A stretch of DNA of 64,000 nucleotides, taken from NCBI GenBank assembly GCA_041394725.1, contig JAWKHR010000007.1, forward strand, positions 62,001 through 126,000. Reading direction: 5' to 3'. Below the pieces are notes generated by a model. The model worked only from the letters and a program-made list of their open reading frames with translations, had not been told where the DNA came from and ran no database searches. The DNA comes from JAWKHR01 sp041394725. Lineage in GTDB: Bacteria; Acidobacteriota; Vicinamibacteria; Vicinamibacterales; SCN-69-37. Positions 33,137-41,155 of the stretch are shown in pieces (position 1 is the first letter of the stretch; every line of letters starts with the position of its first letter). The translations under genes and the position numbers were made by a program.

Positions 33137-34102
33137 ATGCGCGTCCTCAAGGTGGGCTGCTTCGGCGGCGGCACCGGGCTGCCCAGTCTCCTCGGCGGCC
33201 TCAAGAACAATCCCTGGGTGGACCTGCAGGCCATCGTCACGATGTTCGACAGCGGCGGCTCGTCCGGCCAGCTCAAGGACGAGCTGGGGGTGCTGCCGCC
33301 GGGCGACGTCCTCAAGTGCGCGCTGGCACTCGCGCGCAACGAGCGCGAGGCGCGGCAGATCCTGCTGGCGCGGCTGCCGATGCTCGAGCACGGCCGGCTC
33401 GCCGGGCACACCGGCGGCAACCTGCTGCTCTCGATGATGGAGCAGTACACGGGCGACTTCCTCGCGGCGATCGACGGGCTGCGCGCGCTGCTCGGCTGCA
33501 GCGGCCACGTCTGGCCGATCACGACGGGTCGCGCGAACCTCTGCGCGGAGTACGCCGACGGATCGACCTCGCGCGGCGAGGTGGAGGTGGACGCGGGGCA
33601 GGTCGGCGGCCGGCCGATCAGCCGGCTCTGGCTCGACCCGCCGGTCGAGATTCACCCGGCCGTGGCGAAGACCATCCGCTCGCTGGACGCGGTGCTCATC
33701 GGCCCCGGCAGCTTCTTCACGAGCCTGCTGCCGATCTTCCTGGTGAAGGGCTGCCGCGAGGCGCTGGCCGACGTCCCGGGGCCGATTGTCTACGTGGCGA
33801 ACCTGCTCACCGAGGGCCGGGGGATGGCGGGGTTCACCGCGGGCCACGCGGTCGCGCGGCTCTCGGAGGCGATCGGCCGGCCGGTGGACGTGGTGATCTT
33901 CAACGTCGCGCGACCGCGCGATCAGGTGCTCGAGGGCTACGCGCGCGAGCACAAGGCGCCGCTGCCGCTCGGCGAGCTGCCGGCGCGCTGTCAGGTCGTG
34001 GAAGGGGCGTTCTGGCGGCGGTCGATCGCGCGGCACGACCGACGGCGCCTCCGCGCCGCGGTGTGGGCCATCCTGGCCGACCGCCTGCTGATGCCGAAGT
34101 AG
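33137..34102 (+). CDS. yvcK: YvcK/CofD-family gluconeogenesis factor
   Basis: A 321-residue protein with the N-terminal nucleotide-binding loop CFGGGTGLPSLLGGL, then MFDSGGSSGQLKDELG, LPPGDVLKCALALA and GHTGGNLLL, all typical of YvcK. LIGPGSFFTSLLPIFLVKG and YVANLLTEGRGMAGFTAGHAV complete it. YvcK binds UDP-sugars and links carbon metabolism to cell-wall synthesis in Firmicutes and Mycobacterium. A GTG six bases upstream (33131) is an alternative start. TAGAAT at 33118-33123 could be a -10 element close to the start. Confidence 0.93.
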   Translation: MRVLKVGCFGGGTGLPSLLGGLKNNPWVDLQAIVTMFDSGGSSGQLKDELGVLPPGDVLKCALALARNEREARQILLARLPMLEHGRLAGHTGGNLLLSMMEQYTGDFLAAIDGLRALLGCSGHVWPITTGRANLCAEYADGSTSRGEVEVDAGQVGGRPISRLWLDPPVEIHPAVAKTIRSLDAVLIGPGSFFTSLLPIFLVKGCREALADVPGPIVYVANLLTEGRGMAGFTAGHAVARLSEAIGRPVDVVIFNVARPRDQVLEGYAREHKAPLPLGELPARCQVVEGAFWRRSIARHDRRRLRAAVWAILADRLLMPK

Positions 34103-34121
34103 GGCTCCGTCGCTCGAGCCC
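34102..34121 (+). terminator. Hairpin at the end of yvcK
   Basis: GGGCTC (34102-34107) and GAGCCC (34116-34121) can pair with an eight-base loop, starting within the yvcK stop codon. There is no T-tract, so intrinsic termination is only possible. Confidence 0.35.
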
Positions 34122-34191
34122 TGTCGCGCGGCCGGCGCGGCGCGGCCGTCCGACGGGGACGCGACCGCGCGGCGGGCCGGTCGCCGGATCC

Positions 34192-34629
34192 TCAGGACTT
34201 CTTGCGCTTCGCCGTCCAGCTCACGCTGCCCAGGCCCTCGATGGCGCCGGTGCCCTTGATGATCGACTCGCCATCGGCCGCGACCTCGCCCCGGAACGAC
34301 AGCCACACCTCGGTGCCCTGGGCGCTCATCGCGAAGGCGAACTCGAGGATGCGGCCCTTGACGGTGCCCTCGACCTGGAAGGCGCCGTAGCTGCCGGTGT
34401 AGGTGCCGGTGACCTTCTCGCCCTCCTGCTTGAGGTCGAGCGCGGTCTCGGCCGGGCCCATGTTCTCGATGTCCATGGACATCGCCCACTTGCCCGCGAC
34501 CGAGGCGGGCGGCGGGGGCGGCGGCGCCTGCTGCGGATCCTGGGCGCGGAGCGTGATCGGCGCGGCGACGAGGCCGAGCGTCAGGACGGCCGCCGCGAGG
34601 CGTGCGAGGAGCGTGCGTGTCGTGTGCAT
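34192..34629 (-). CDS. Small secreted beta-rich protein (paralogue 1)
   Basis: A 145-residue exported protein with a signal peptide (about 1-29, ending LRAQ) and a Pro-rich linker (QAPPPPPPA). Its domain starts ASVAGKWAMSMDIENMGPAE and continues with LDLKQEGEKVTGTYTGSYGA and VSWTAKRKKS. The pattern of strands (AGKW, TGTY, EGTVKG) suggests a lipocalin-like or small barrel fold. It is paralogous to the next gene upstream, with identical layout. I do not recognise a named family. Function unknown. Confidence 0.8.
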   Translation of the reverse strand: MHTTRTLLARLAAAVLTLGLVAAPITLRAQDPQQAPPPPPPASVAGKWAMSMDIENMGPAETALDLKQEGEKVTGTYTGSYGAFQVEGTVKGRILEFAFAMSAQGTEVWLSFRGEVAADGESIIKGTGAIEGLGSVSWTAKRKKS

Positions 34630-34662
34630 GGGTCTTCGAGTCCTGCCGGGCCGGACGGAGCG

Positions 34663-35091
34663 CTACTTGTCCTTGATGGCCTTGGCCGTCCAGGGGATTT
34701 CGCCCTGGCCGAAGTCGAGCGTGCCGGCCATCGTGCCGTCGTCCTTGAAGGCGCCGCCGAACCAGATCTCCATCGCGCCGCCGCCGGTGTCCATCGAGAT
34801 CGTGAACTCGAGCTTGCCGTCGGCGTATTCCCCTGCGACCGGCGCGACGCCCATGTCGCTCGACAGGGTGCCGGTGATCTTCTTGCCTTCCTGCTTCACC
34901 TCGAGCGTGGACATCATCGTGCCCTGCGGCGACTGGACGGTCACGCTCCACTTGCCGGCAATCGAGGCCGGGGCGGGCGTGGCCGCGGGCTTCTCGGCCG
35001 CGGGCGGGCTCTGCGGCGGGGTCTGGGCCGACGCGGTGGCGGCGGCGCCGAGGGCGGCGACGAGGGCGAGGGCAACGTGGGCGCGCTTCAT
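34663..35091 (-). CDS. Small secreted beta-rich protein (paralogue 2)
   Basis: A 142-residue exported protein: signal peptide (about 1-23, ending ASAQ), a Pro/Ala-rich linker, then ASIAGKWSVTVQSPQGTMM, LEVKQEGKKITGTLSSDMG and IPWTAKAIKDK. The segment KQEGxKxTGT and the end WTAK match the downstream paralogue closely, so the pair arose by tandem duplication. The stop is 33 bases from the next start. Secretion to the periplasm or outside is inferred. Confidence 0.8.
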   Translation of the reverse strand: MKRAHVALALVAALGAAATASAQTPPQSPPAAEKPAATPAPASIAGKWSVTVQSPQGTMMSTLEVKQEGKKITGTLSSDMGVAPVAGEYADGKLEFTISMDTGGGAMEIWFGGAFKDDGTMAGTLDFGQGEIPWTAKAIKDK

Positions 35092-35097
35092 GCTGTT

Positions 35098-35862
35098 TCA
35101 GCGGCGCGTGCGACGAGCCGGCTTGCGCGGCTTCGCGGCGCCGCTCCTCCTGGGTTGACGTTTCCGGGCGGATTCCCGCGCCTGCTTGATCGCGGCCGCC
35201 TGTTCGATGATGGCTTGAAGCATAGCACCGGTCTCGCCCCCGGAAACGGGCCGGTGCGCCTTCCAGACGTCAGGGTTCTCGGCGGCCAGAATCTCGGGAA
35301 AATCCTCGCCGCTCTTGACGCTGAGGGGGGCGAACTCCAGGATGTCCAGCTCCCCGGACGACCAGTCGTCGCGGTGCTTGATGAGCAGCCAGCTCCGGCC
35401 CTCGCCCCGTTCGCCGCCGTAGCCCCGCGTCCGGACCAGCGCCCAGGAGCCCTTGAGCTTGTAGCCGTCGAGCTCGAACTTCAGGTCGCCCTTCCTGAGC
35501 GCCGCGTCGATGTCGTCCACCTGCGGCGTCCAGGTGCCGCGGTCCCACAGCATGACGAGCCCGGCGCCGTAGCCCTCCGGGATGACGCCCTCGAACGTGC
35601 CGTACTCGATCGGGTGATCCTCGACGTGCATCGCGAGCCGCTTGGTCTTCGGGTCGAGCGACGGGCCCTTGGGCACGGCCCAGGAGAGCAGCACGCCGTC
35701 GTGCTCGAGGCGGACGTCGTAGTGGAGATGGCTGGCGAGGTGCTTCTGGACGCAGAAGAAGCGCGGCTTGCCCTTGCGGGCCCGCCGCGCCTTCTGTTGA
35801 TTGCCTTTCGGCTCCGGCGACTTCGACAAGTCGCGCTTGCGTGCGTAGTCGTCGAGGGCCAG
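35098..35862 (-). CDS. Stand-alone LigD-type 3'-phosphoesterase (PE) domain protein
   Basis: A 254-residue protein matching the DNA-ligase-D phosphoesterase domain: VQKHLASHLHYDVRLEHDG with the catalytic His and Asp, LAMHVEDHPIEYGTFEGVIP, YGAGLVMLWDRG and SWLLIKHRDDW. The PE domain heals 3' ends of broken DNA. The C-terminus is a basic tail suited to DNA binding. The conserved N-terminus ALDDYARKRDL is encoded upstream of the first ordinary start (TTG at 35829). It begins at a CTG (35862) one base after the transporter stop, with GGAG nine bases upstream, so I place the start there. No polymerase or ligase domain is attached and no Ku gene is in the window. Confidence 0.85.
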   Translation of the reverse strand: MALDDYARKRDLSKSPEPKGNQQKARRARKGKPRFFCVQKHLASHLHYDVRLEHDGVLLSWAVPKGPSLDPKTKRLAMHVEDHPIEYGTFEGVIPEGYGAGLVMLWDRGTWTPQVDDIDAALRKGDLKFELDGYKLKGSWALVRTRGYGGERGEGRSWLLIKHRDDWSSGELDILEFAPLSVKSGEDFPEILAAENPDVWKAHRPVSGGETGAMLQAIIEQAAAIKQARESARKRQPRRSGAAKPRKPARRTRR

Positions 35863-35863
35863 C

Positions 35864-37405
35864 TCAGCGCACTCCGTGCATCATCTGCGTCAGCTTGCGC
35901 GACGTGAGCAGCATCAGGATGCCGGCCGCGATGCCGAACAGCGCGACCACGCCGAACAGCGTCGGCAGCGAGAGTGACTCGTACATCCCGCCCACGCGCC
36001 CGCCGATGTAGTTGCCCACCGACGCCCCAAGGAACCAGACGCCCATCATCAGGCTGACGATGCGCGCCGGGGCGAGCTTGGTCATCGAACTCAGTCCCAC
36101 CGGGCTGAGGCACAGCTCGGCCCAGGTGTGGAGCAGGTAGGTCATCACGAGCCACAGCGGGCTGACCAGCGTGCCGTCCGCCGAGAGGCGCGCCGCCGGG
36201 ACCAGCACGAGGAAGCCGAGGCCGACGCCGATGAGGCCCAGCGAGAACTTCATCGGGCTGGCCGGCTGTTTCTTGCCCAGCGTGACCCAGAGCCACGCGA
36301 ACACCGGCGCGAAGATGATGATGAACAGCGAGTTGACCGACTGGAACCAGCTGCTCGGGAATTCGTAGCCGAGGATCACCGTGCGCGTGTTGCGGTCCGC
36401 GAACAGGTTGAGCGTCGAACCGGCCTGCTCGAACACCGACCAGAAGAGCGCGGCCGCGAGGAAGAACACGCTGATGACGATGAGCCGGTCGCGCTCTTCC
36501 TTGGTCCAGTCGCCGCCCAGGAAGAGCCAGGCGAAGAAGCCGATCGTGACCGCGCCGAGCAGGTAGCCCGCCGAGTCGGCGATGGTCAGCAGCGAGACCG
36601 CGCCGTTCGACGCCGCGACGGCGAGGAGGATGAGCAGCACGACGACGCCGACGATGCCGATCGTCGCGTTGCGGCGGTCGGCGGCGGCCTGGTCGGGCGG
36701 CGCCGGTGACGGGTGCAGGCCGGCCGTGCCCAGCTTGCGCGCGCCGAGCACGTACTGGATCAGCCCGAGCGTCATGCCGATGCCGGCCGCGCCGAAGCCC
36801 CAGTGCCAGGCGTGCGTCGGGTCGAAGCCCCACGACGCGAGCCGCGCCGCGAACCCGGCGTCCTGCGCCAGGTAGCCGCAGACCAGCGGCGCGATGAACG
36901 CGCCGAGGTTGATGCCCATGTAGAAGATCGAGAAGCCCGCGTCCCGCCGGTCATCGTCCTTGCCGTAGAGCTGGCCGACGATGACGCTGATGTTCGGCTT
37001 GAGGAGGCCGGTGCCGAAGATGATGAGCACGAGACCGAGGTAGAACGACGGGATCGTCGGCACGGCCATGCTGAAGTGGCCGCTCGCGATGAGGATGCCG
37101 CCGTAGAGCACCGCGCGACGCTGGCCGAACACGCGATCCGCGAGCCAGCCGCCCGGCAGGTTCGTCATGTAGACCATCGCGGTGTACATGCCGTAGATCG
37201 CGCCGGCCGTCGCCGTGTCGAACCCGAGGCCGCCCTCCGCCACCGTCGCGGTCATGAACAGAATGAGCAGCGCGCGCATCCCGTAGTAGCTGAAGCGCTC
37301 CCACATCTCGCTGAAGAAGAGCGTGGAGAGCCCGCCGGGATGCCCGAAGAACGCTCGATCCGATGCCGCGTCGCCCAGTCCCTGGGGTGCCGATGCCGTC
37401 GCCAC
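35864..37405 (-). CDS. POT/PTR2-family proton-dependent oligopeptide transporter
   Basis: A 513-residue inner-membrane transporter of the MFS superfamily with about 12-14 membrane segments. The PTR2 signature FFSEMWERFSYYGMRALLIL is at residues about 30-50, followed by GGWLADRVFGQRRAVLYGG, GTGLLKPNISVIVGQLYG and FSIFYMGINLGAFIAPLVCG. The family imports di- and tripeptides with protons. It is followed without gap by the LigD-PE gene, so translational coupling is likely although the functions look unrelated. Confidence 0.94.
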   Translation of the reverse strand: MATASAPQGLGDAASDRAFFGHPGGLSTLFFSEMWERFSYYGMRALLILFMTATVAEGGLGFDTATAGAIYGMYTAMVYMTNLPGGWLADRVFGQRRAVLYGGILIASGHFSMAVPTIPSFYLGLVLIIFGTGLLKPNISVIVGQLYGKDDDRRDAGFSIFYMGINLGAFIAPLVCGYLAQDAGFAARLASWGFDPTHAWHWGFGAAGIGMTLGLIQYVLGARKLGTAGLHPSPAPPDQAAADRRNATIGIVGVVVLLILLAVAASNGAVSLLTIADSAGYLLGAVTIGFFAWLFLGGDWTKEERDRLIVISVFFLAAALFWSVFEQAGSTLNLFADRNTRTVILGYEFPSSWFQSVNSLFIIIFAPVFAWLWVTLGKKQPASPMKFSLGLIGVGLGFLVLVPAARLSADGTLVSPLWLVMTYLLHTWAELCLSPVGLSSMTKLAPARIVSLMMGVWFLGASVGNYIGGRVGGMYESLSLPTLFGVVALFGIAAGILMLLTSRKLTQMMHGVR

Positions 37406-37459
37406 GTGTGAGACCTCCGCGTGTTGTTGGTCGGGGTGAATGGTGCGTGCCGGGCGTCC

Positions 37460-37747
37460 TCAGCGTTCGGGGACGTAGCCGGGCGGCAGCGAGGCCGATT
37501 CGCCGAAGAAGAACTCCTCCATCTGCTTCGCGATCAGCTGCTGCGCCTCCTTCTGGAACGGCAGAAGGCGGTACTCGTTGAGGATCATCTTCATCCGCTC
37601 TTCCCACATCTCCCACGCCTCGGCCGAGACGTGCTCGTAGATGCGCTGGCCGAGCGGGCCGGGCCAGGGCGGGGCGTCGAGGCCGGGCAGCTCGCGGCCG
37701 AGCTTGACGCACTGGACCATCCGGCCGGATTCCTGGGCTGGTGTCAT
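37460..37747 (-). CDS. YggX-like Fe(II)-trafficking / oxidative-damage protection protein
   Basis: A 95-residue protein with the YggX core: the N-terminal Cys motif (MVQCVKLGRELPGLD), PGPLGQRIYEHVSAEAWEMW, MILNEYRLLP and MEEFFFG. YggX helps protect iron-sulfur clusters in enteric bacteria. Translation may begin at the Met of MVQCVKLG (37720), which fits the family length better. It lies 54 bases upstream of the transporter gene on the same strand. Confidence 0.9.
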   Translation of the reverse strand: MTPAQESGRMVQCVKLGRELPGLDAPPWPGPLGQRIYEHVSAEAWEMWEERMKMILNEYRLLPFQKEAQQLIAKQMEEFFFGESASLPPGYVPER

Positions 37748-37835
37748 CGTCTCGATCAGACTCCGTGTGACGGGCTGGCGACGTGCATCTTACCTGAAAA
37801 CTCCCGCGGGCCCGGCTCGGTCATAATGGGATGGG

Positions 37836-40800
37836 ATGCCCCGGGTGCTGAAGACGACCGCGGCGGCGCTGGGCGCGGCAGTGGCGCTGTCGCTCGTGCC
37901 CGCGACCGCCTCGGCGCAGTACTTCGGCCGCAACAAGGTCCAGTACCGGACGTTCGACTTCCAGATCCTCGAGACCGAGCACTTCGACCTCTACTACTAC
38001 CAGGAAGAAGCCGAGGCCGCGCACCTCGCCGCGCGGATGGCCGAGCGGTGGTACGGCCGGCTGTCGCGCTTCTTCGGCCACCAGCTCCGCGGCCGGCAGG
38101 CGGTGATCCTCTACGCCGTGCCGTCGCACTTCCGCCAGACCAACGCGATCGAGGGCCTGATCGGCGAGGGGACGGGCGGCGTCACCGAGGCGCTCAAGCG
38201 CCGCATCGTGCTGCCGATGTCGGGCTCGCTGGCCGACACCGACCACGTGCTCGGCCATGAGCTGGTCCACGCGTTCCAGTTCGACATCACCGGCACCGAC
38301 CCGCGGGAGTCCGACGGCCAGGCGCCCGACATCCTGTTCTACCCGCTCTGGTTCGTCGAGGGCATGGCCGAGTACCTCACGCTCGGGTCCGTCGACAGCC
38401 AGACCGCGATGTGGATGCGCGACGCGGCGCTCCGGGAGAAGCTGCCCGACATCAAGGACCTCGACAAGTGGGAGTACTTCCCGTACCGGTGGGGCCACGC
38501 GTTCTGGTCCTACATCGGCGCGAAGTACGGCGACCGCGCGGTCGCCTCGCTCCTGCGGTCCGCGGCCAACCCGCGCACCGACCTCGAGGGGCTGGCGCGG
38601 CAGCTCGGCACCGACCCGGAGTCACTCACGCGCGACTGGCACCAGGCGATCCTCGCGCGCACGCGCGAGGTCGCCAGCGTCGAGCCCTCGATGACGAGCG
38701 GCATCCGGCGCGTGATCGGCGAGGACACGGGGGGCGGCCGCTACAACGTCGGGCCGCGCATCAGTCCCGACGGCCGGCGTATCGCGTTCTTCTCGGAGCG
38801 CGACCGCTTCTCGGTCGATCTCTACGTGGCCGACGCGGAGACGGGGAAGATCGAACGCCGGCTGCTGCGATCCGCGACCGATCCGCACTTCGACTCGCTC
38901 GAGTTCCTGAACTCGGCCGGGGCCTGGAGCCCGGACGGCCGGCAGATCGTCATCGCCACCATCCAGGGCGGCCGTCCGACGCTCGCCTTCGTGGACGCCG
39001 ACTCGGGCCTCATCGCCCGTGAGCTGACGATCAAGGAGCTGGACGACGCGCTGAATCCGACGTTCACGCCGGACGGCCGGTCGATCGTCCTCAGCGGGAA
39101 CAAGGGCGGGCTGATCGACCTCTACCGCGTGACGCTCGAGTCCGGCGCGCTCGAACAGCTGACGTCGGACCCGTACGCCGACCTCGAGCCGGTCGTCACG
39201 CCGGACGGCGCCACCGTCATCTTCGTCACCGAGCGCTTCAGCTCGGACCTCGAGACCCTCGAGCGCGGTCCGCTGCGGCTCGCGCGCCTCGACCTCGCCA
39301 CGCACGAGGTGCACGCGATCAGCGGCTTCCTCACCGGCAAGCACCTGAGCCCGCAGGTCTCGCCCGACGGCACGACGCTCACGTTCGTCGCCGAGCCGGA
39401 CGGGGTGAGCAACCTGTACCGGATGCCGATCGAGGGCGGGCCGATCGAGCAGCTGACCTCGGTGCTCACCGGCATCGCCGGCATCACCACGTCGAGCCCG
39501 ACGCTGAGTGCCTCGAGCCGGACCGGGCGCCTGGCTTTCAGCGTGTTCGAGAACGGCGGCCACGCGATCTACGTGCTCGATGCGGACCAGGTCGTCGCGC
39601 TCGTGCCCGACCCGACCGGTCCCGAGGCCGCGGTGCTGCCCGGCCGCGACGCGCCGGGCGGCGACATCCAGCGGATGCTCGACGACTCGGCGCGCGCACT
39701 GCCGCCGCCGAACGCGACGCCGCCCACCGTGCCCTACGCGCACGGCCTGACGCTCGACATGGTCGGCCAGCCGACCGTGACGGCCGGCGTCGGCGAATTC
39801 GGCGGCTTCGTCGTCGGCAGCGTGTCGGCGTTCTTCAGCGACATGCTGGGTGACCGCGCACTGGGGGTGTCGGCGCAGGTCGCGGGCAGCCTCGCCGACT
39901 TCGGCGGCGCAGCGGTCTACGTCAACCGGCGCCACCGCTGGAACTGGGCCGTCTCGGCGGAGCAGTGGCCGTACCGGTCGGGCTACCTCTCGTGGCACGA
40001 CGACCCGGCGGCGAGCCAGGCGAGCTTCGTCGAGACCATCGAGCGCCAGACGAACCGCGGCGGACACCTGACGGCCGCCTACCCGTTCAACACGGCCGAC
40101 CGCCTCGAGGTGGGCGTCGGCGCGCGCGCGGTGTCGTTCACGCGCGACGTGCGCGTCCGGACCTACTCGACCGACACCCGGCAGATCGTCGATCGATCGA
40201 ACACCCGCGACACGATCGCCCCGACGCTCTACCTTGCCGAGGCGAGCGCGGCGTTCGTGCACGACACGTCGTTCTACGGCGCCACGAGCCCGGTCTTCGG
40301 GTCGCGCTACCGCCTGCAGGTGGCCCACAGCCACGGGTCGCTCACCTACACGAGCGCGCTGGTGGACTGGCGGCGCTACTTCATGCCCGTGCGGCCGGTG
40401 ACGATCGCGGTGCGCGGCCTCCACTTCGGCCGCTACGGTCCCAATGCGGTGCGTCCCTCGGAGTGCCTGCAGTACGAGCTGTCCGTGGACCGTCCGGAAA
40501 GCTGCGTCAGCGGCCTCGCGGATCTCTACCTGGGCTACCCGGAACTGATCCACGGCTACGGCTTCGGGTCCTTCTCGCCCGACGAGTGTTTCGCCGGCAG
40601 CAGCAACGGCGAGTGCCAGGCCTTCACGCAACTGCTCGGCAGCCGGATGCTGGTGGCGAACATCGAGGTGCGCGCGCCGCTCGTCGGCCTGTTCAAGGGC
40701 GAGCTGGACTACGGTCGGGTGCCCATCGAGGTGGCGGGGTTCTTCGACGCCGGCGTCGCCTGGACGCACGAGGACCGGCCCACGTTCCTCGGCGGCACCC

Positions 40801-40940
40801 GCCGCGTCGTCCGCAGCGTCGGCGCCGCCGCGCGCGTCAACGTCTTCGGCCTGCTGACGCTCGAGGTCGCCGCCTCACGCCCGCTCGACCGCCTGCTGCA
40901 CTCGTGGCAGTGGCAGATCGGGGTCCGGCAGGGATTCTGA
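37836..40940 (+). CDS. Gluzincin-like peptidase / propeller / barrel fusion protein (second copy)
   Basis: A 1034-residue paralogue of the gene at 8094-11207. After a signal peptide (1-28) comes the shared opening FGRNKVQYRTF and HFDLYYYQEE, then His141-Glu-Leu-Val-His145 and Glu175 (WFVEGMAEYL) as metal-site candidates. Propeller blades follow (RISPDGRRIAFFSERDRF, AWSPDGRQIVIATIQGG, TFTPDGRSIVLSGNKGG), and then a barrel of about 330 residues ending RQGF. CATAAT at 37822-37827 may be a -10 box; no good Shine-Dalgarno is visible. Metallopeptidase activity is likely but not proven, and the substrate is unknown. Confidence 0.85.
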   Translation: MPRVLKTTAAALGAAVALSLVPATASAQYFGRNKVQYRTFDFQILETEHFDLYYYQEEAEAAHLAARMAERWYGRLSRFFGHQLRGRQAVILYAVPSHFRQTNAIEGLIGEGTGGVTEALKRRIVLPMSGSLADTDHVLGHELVHAFQFDITGTDPRESDGQAPDILFYPLWFVEGMAEYLTLGSVDSQTAMWMRDAALREKLPDIKDLDKWEYFPYRWGHAFWSYIGAKYGDRAVASLLRSAANPRTDLEGLARQLGTDPESLTRDWHQAILARTREVASVEPSMTSGIRRVIGEDTGGGRYNVGPRISPDGRRIAFFSERDRFSVDLYVADAETGKIERRLLRSATDPHFDSLEFLNSAGAWSPDGRQIVIATIQGGRPTLAFVDADSGLIARELTIKELDDALNPTFTPDGRSIVLSGNKGGLIDLYRVTLESGALEQLTSDPYADLEPVVTPDGATVIFVTERFSSDLETLERGPLRLARLDLATHEVHAISGFLTGKHLSPQVSPDGTTLTFVAEPDGVSNLYRMPIEGGPIEQLTSVLTGIAGITTSSPTLSASSRTGRLAFSVFENGGHAIYVLDADQVVALVPDPTGPEAAVLPGRDAPGGDIQRMLDDSARALPPPNATPPTVPYAHGLTLDMVGQPTVTAGVGEFGGFVVGSVSAFFSDMLGDRALGVSAQVAGSLADFGGAAVYVNRRHRWNWAVSAEQWPYRSGYLSWHDDPAASQASFVETIERQTNRGGHLTAAYPFNTADRLEVGVGARAVSFTRDVRVRTYSTDTRQIVDRSNTRDTIAPTLYLAEASAAFVHDTSFYGATSPVFGSRYRLQVAHSHGSLTYTSALVDWRRYFMPVRPVTIAVRGLHFGRYGPNAVRPSECLQYELSVDRPESCVSGLADLYLGYPELIHGYGFGSFSPDECFAGSSNGECQAFTQLLGSRMLVANIEVRAPLVGLFKGELDYGRVPIEVAGFFDAGVAWTHEDRPTFLGGTRRVVRSVGAAARVNVFGLLTLEVAASRPLDRLLHSWQWQIGVRQGF

Positions 40941-41059
40941 CGAGACGCACCGCCGGGACCTCCCCGGCCGAGACAGCCCGGCCGAGACCTGCCCCCCGCT
41001 CCAACCAGCCAAAGGCCGAATGCCCGGCGCGAACGTCGAGCGCCGACGCTCATCTCCCG

Positions 41060-41155
41060 GCGCCCAGCGCCCCGTGCCCCGGGCCCAGCGCCCAGCGCCC
41101 CGTGCCCCGTGCCCCGTGCCCAGTGCCCAGTGCCCAGTGCCTGCTCTTCAGTGCC
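41060..41155. repeat. GCCCAGT/GCCCCGT heptamer array
   Basis: About a dozen seven-base units (GCCCAGC, GCCCCGT, GCCCAGT) run almost without interruption up to and into the last codons of the oxidoreductase gene. The array lies between two convergent genes. The gene's own end (GTGCCTGCCCAGCAG) resembles the unit and may be its source. Confidence 0.75.
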
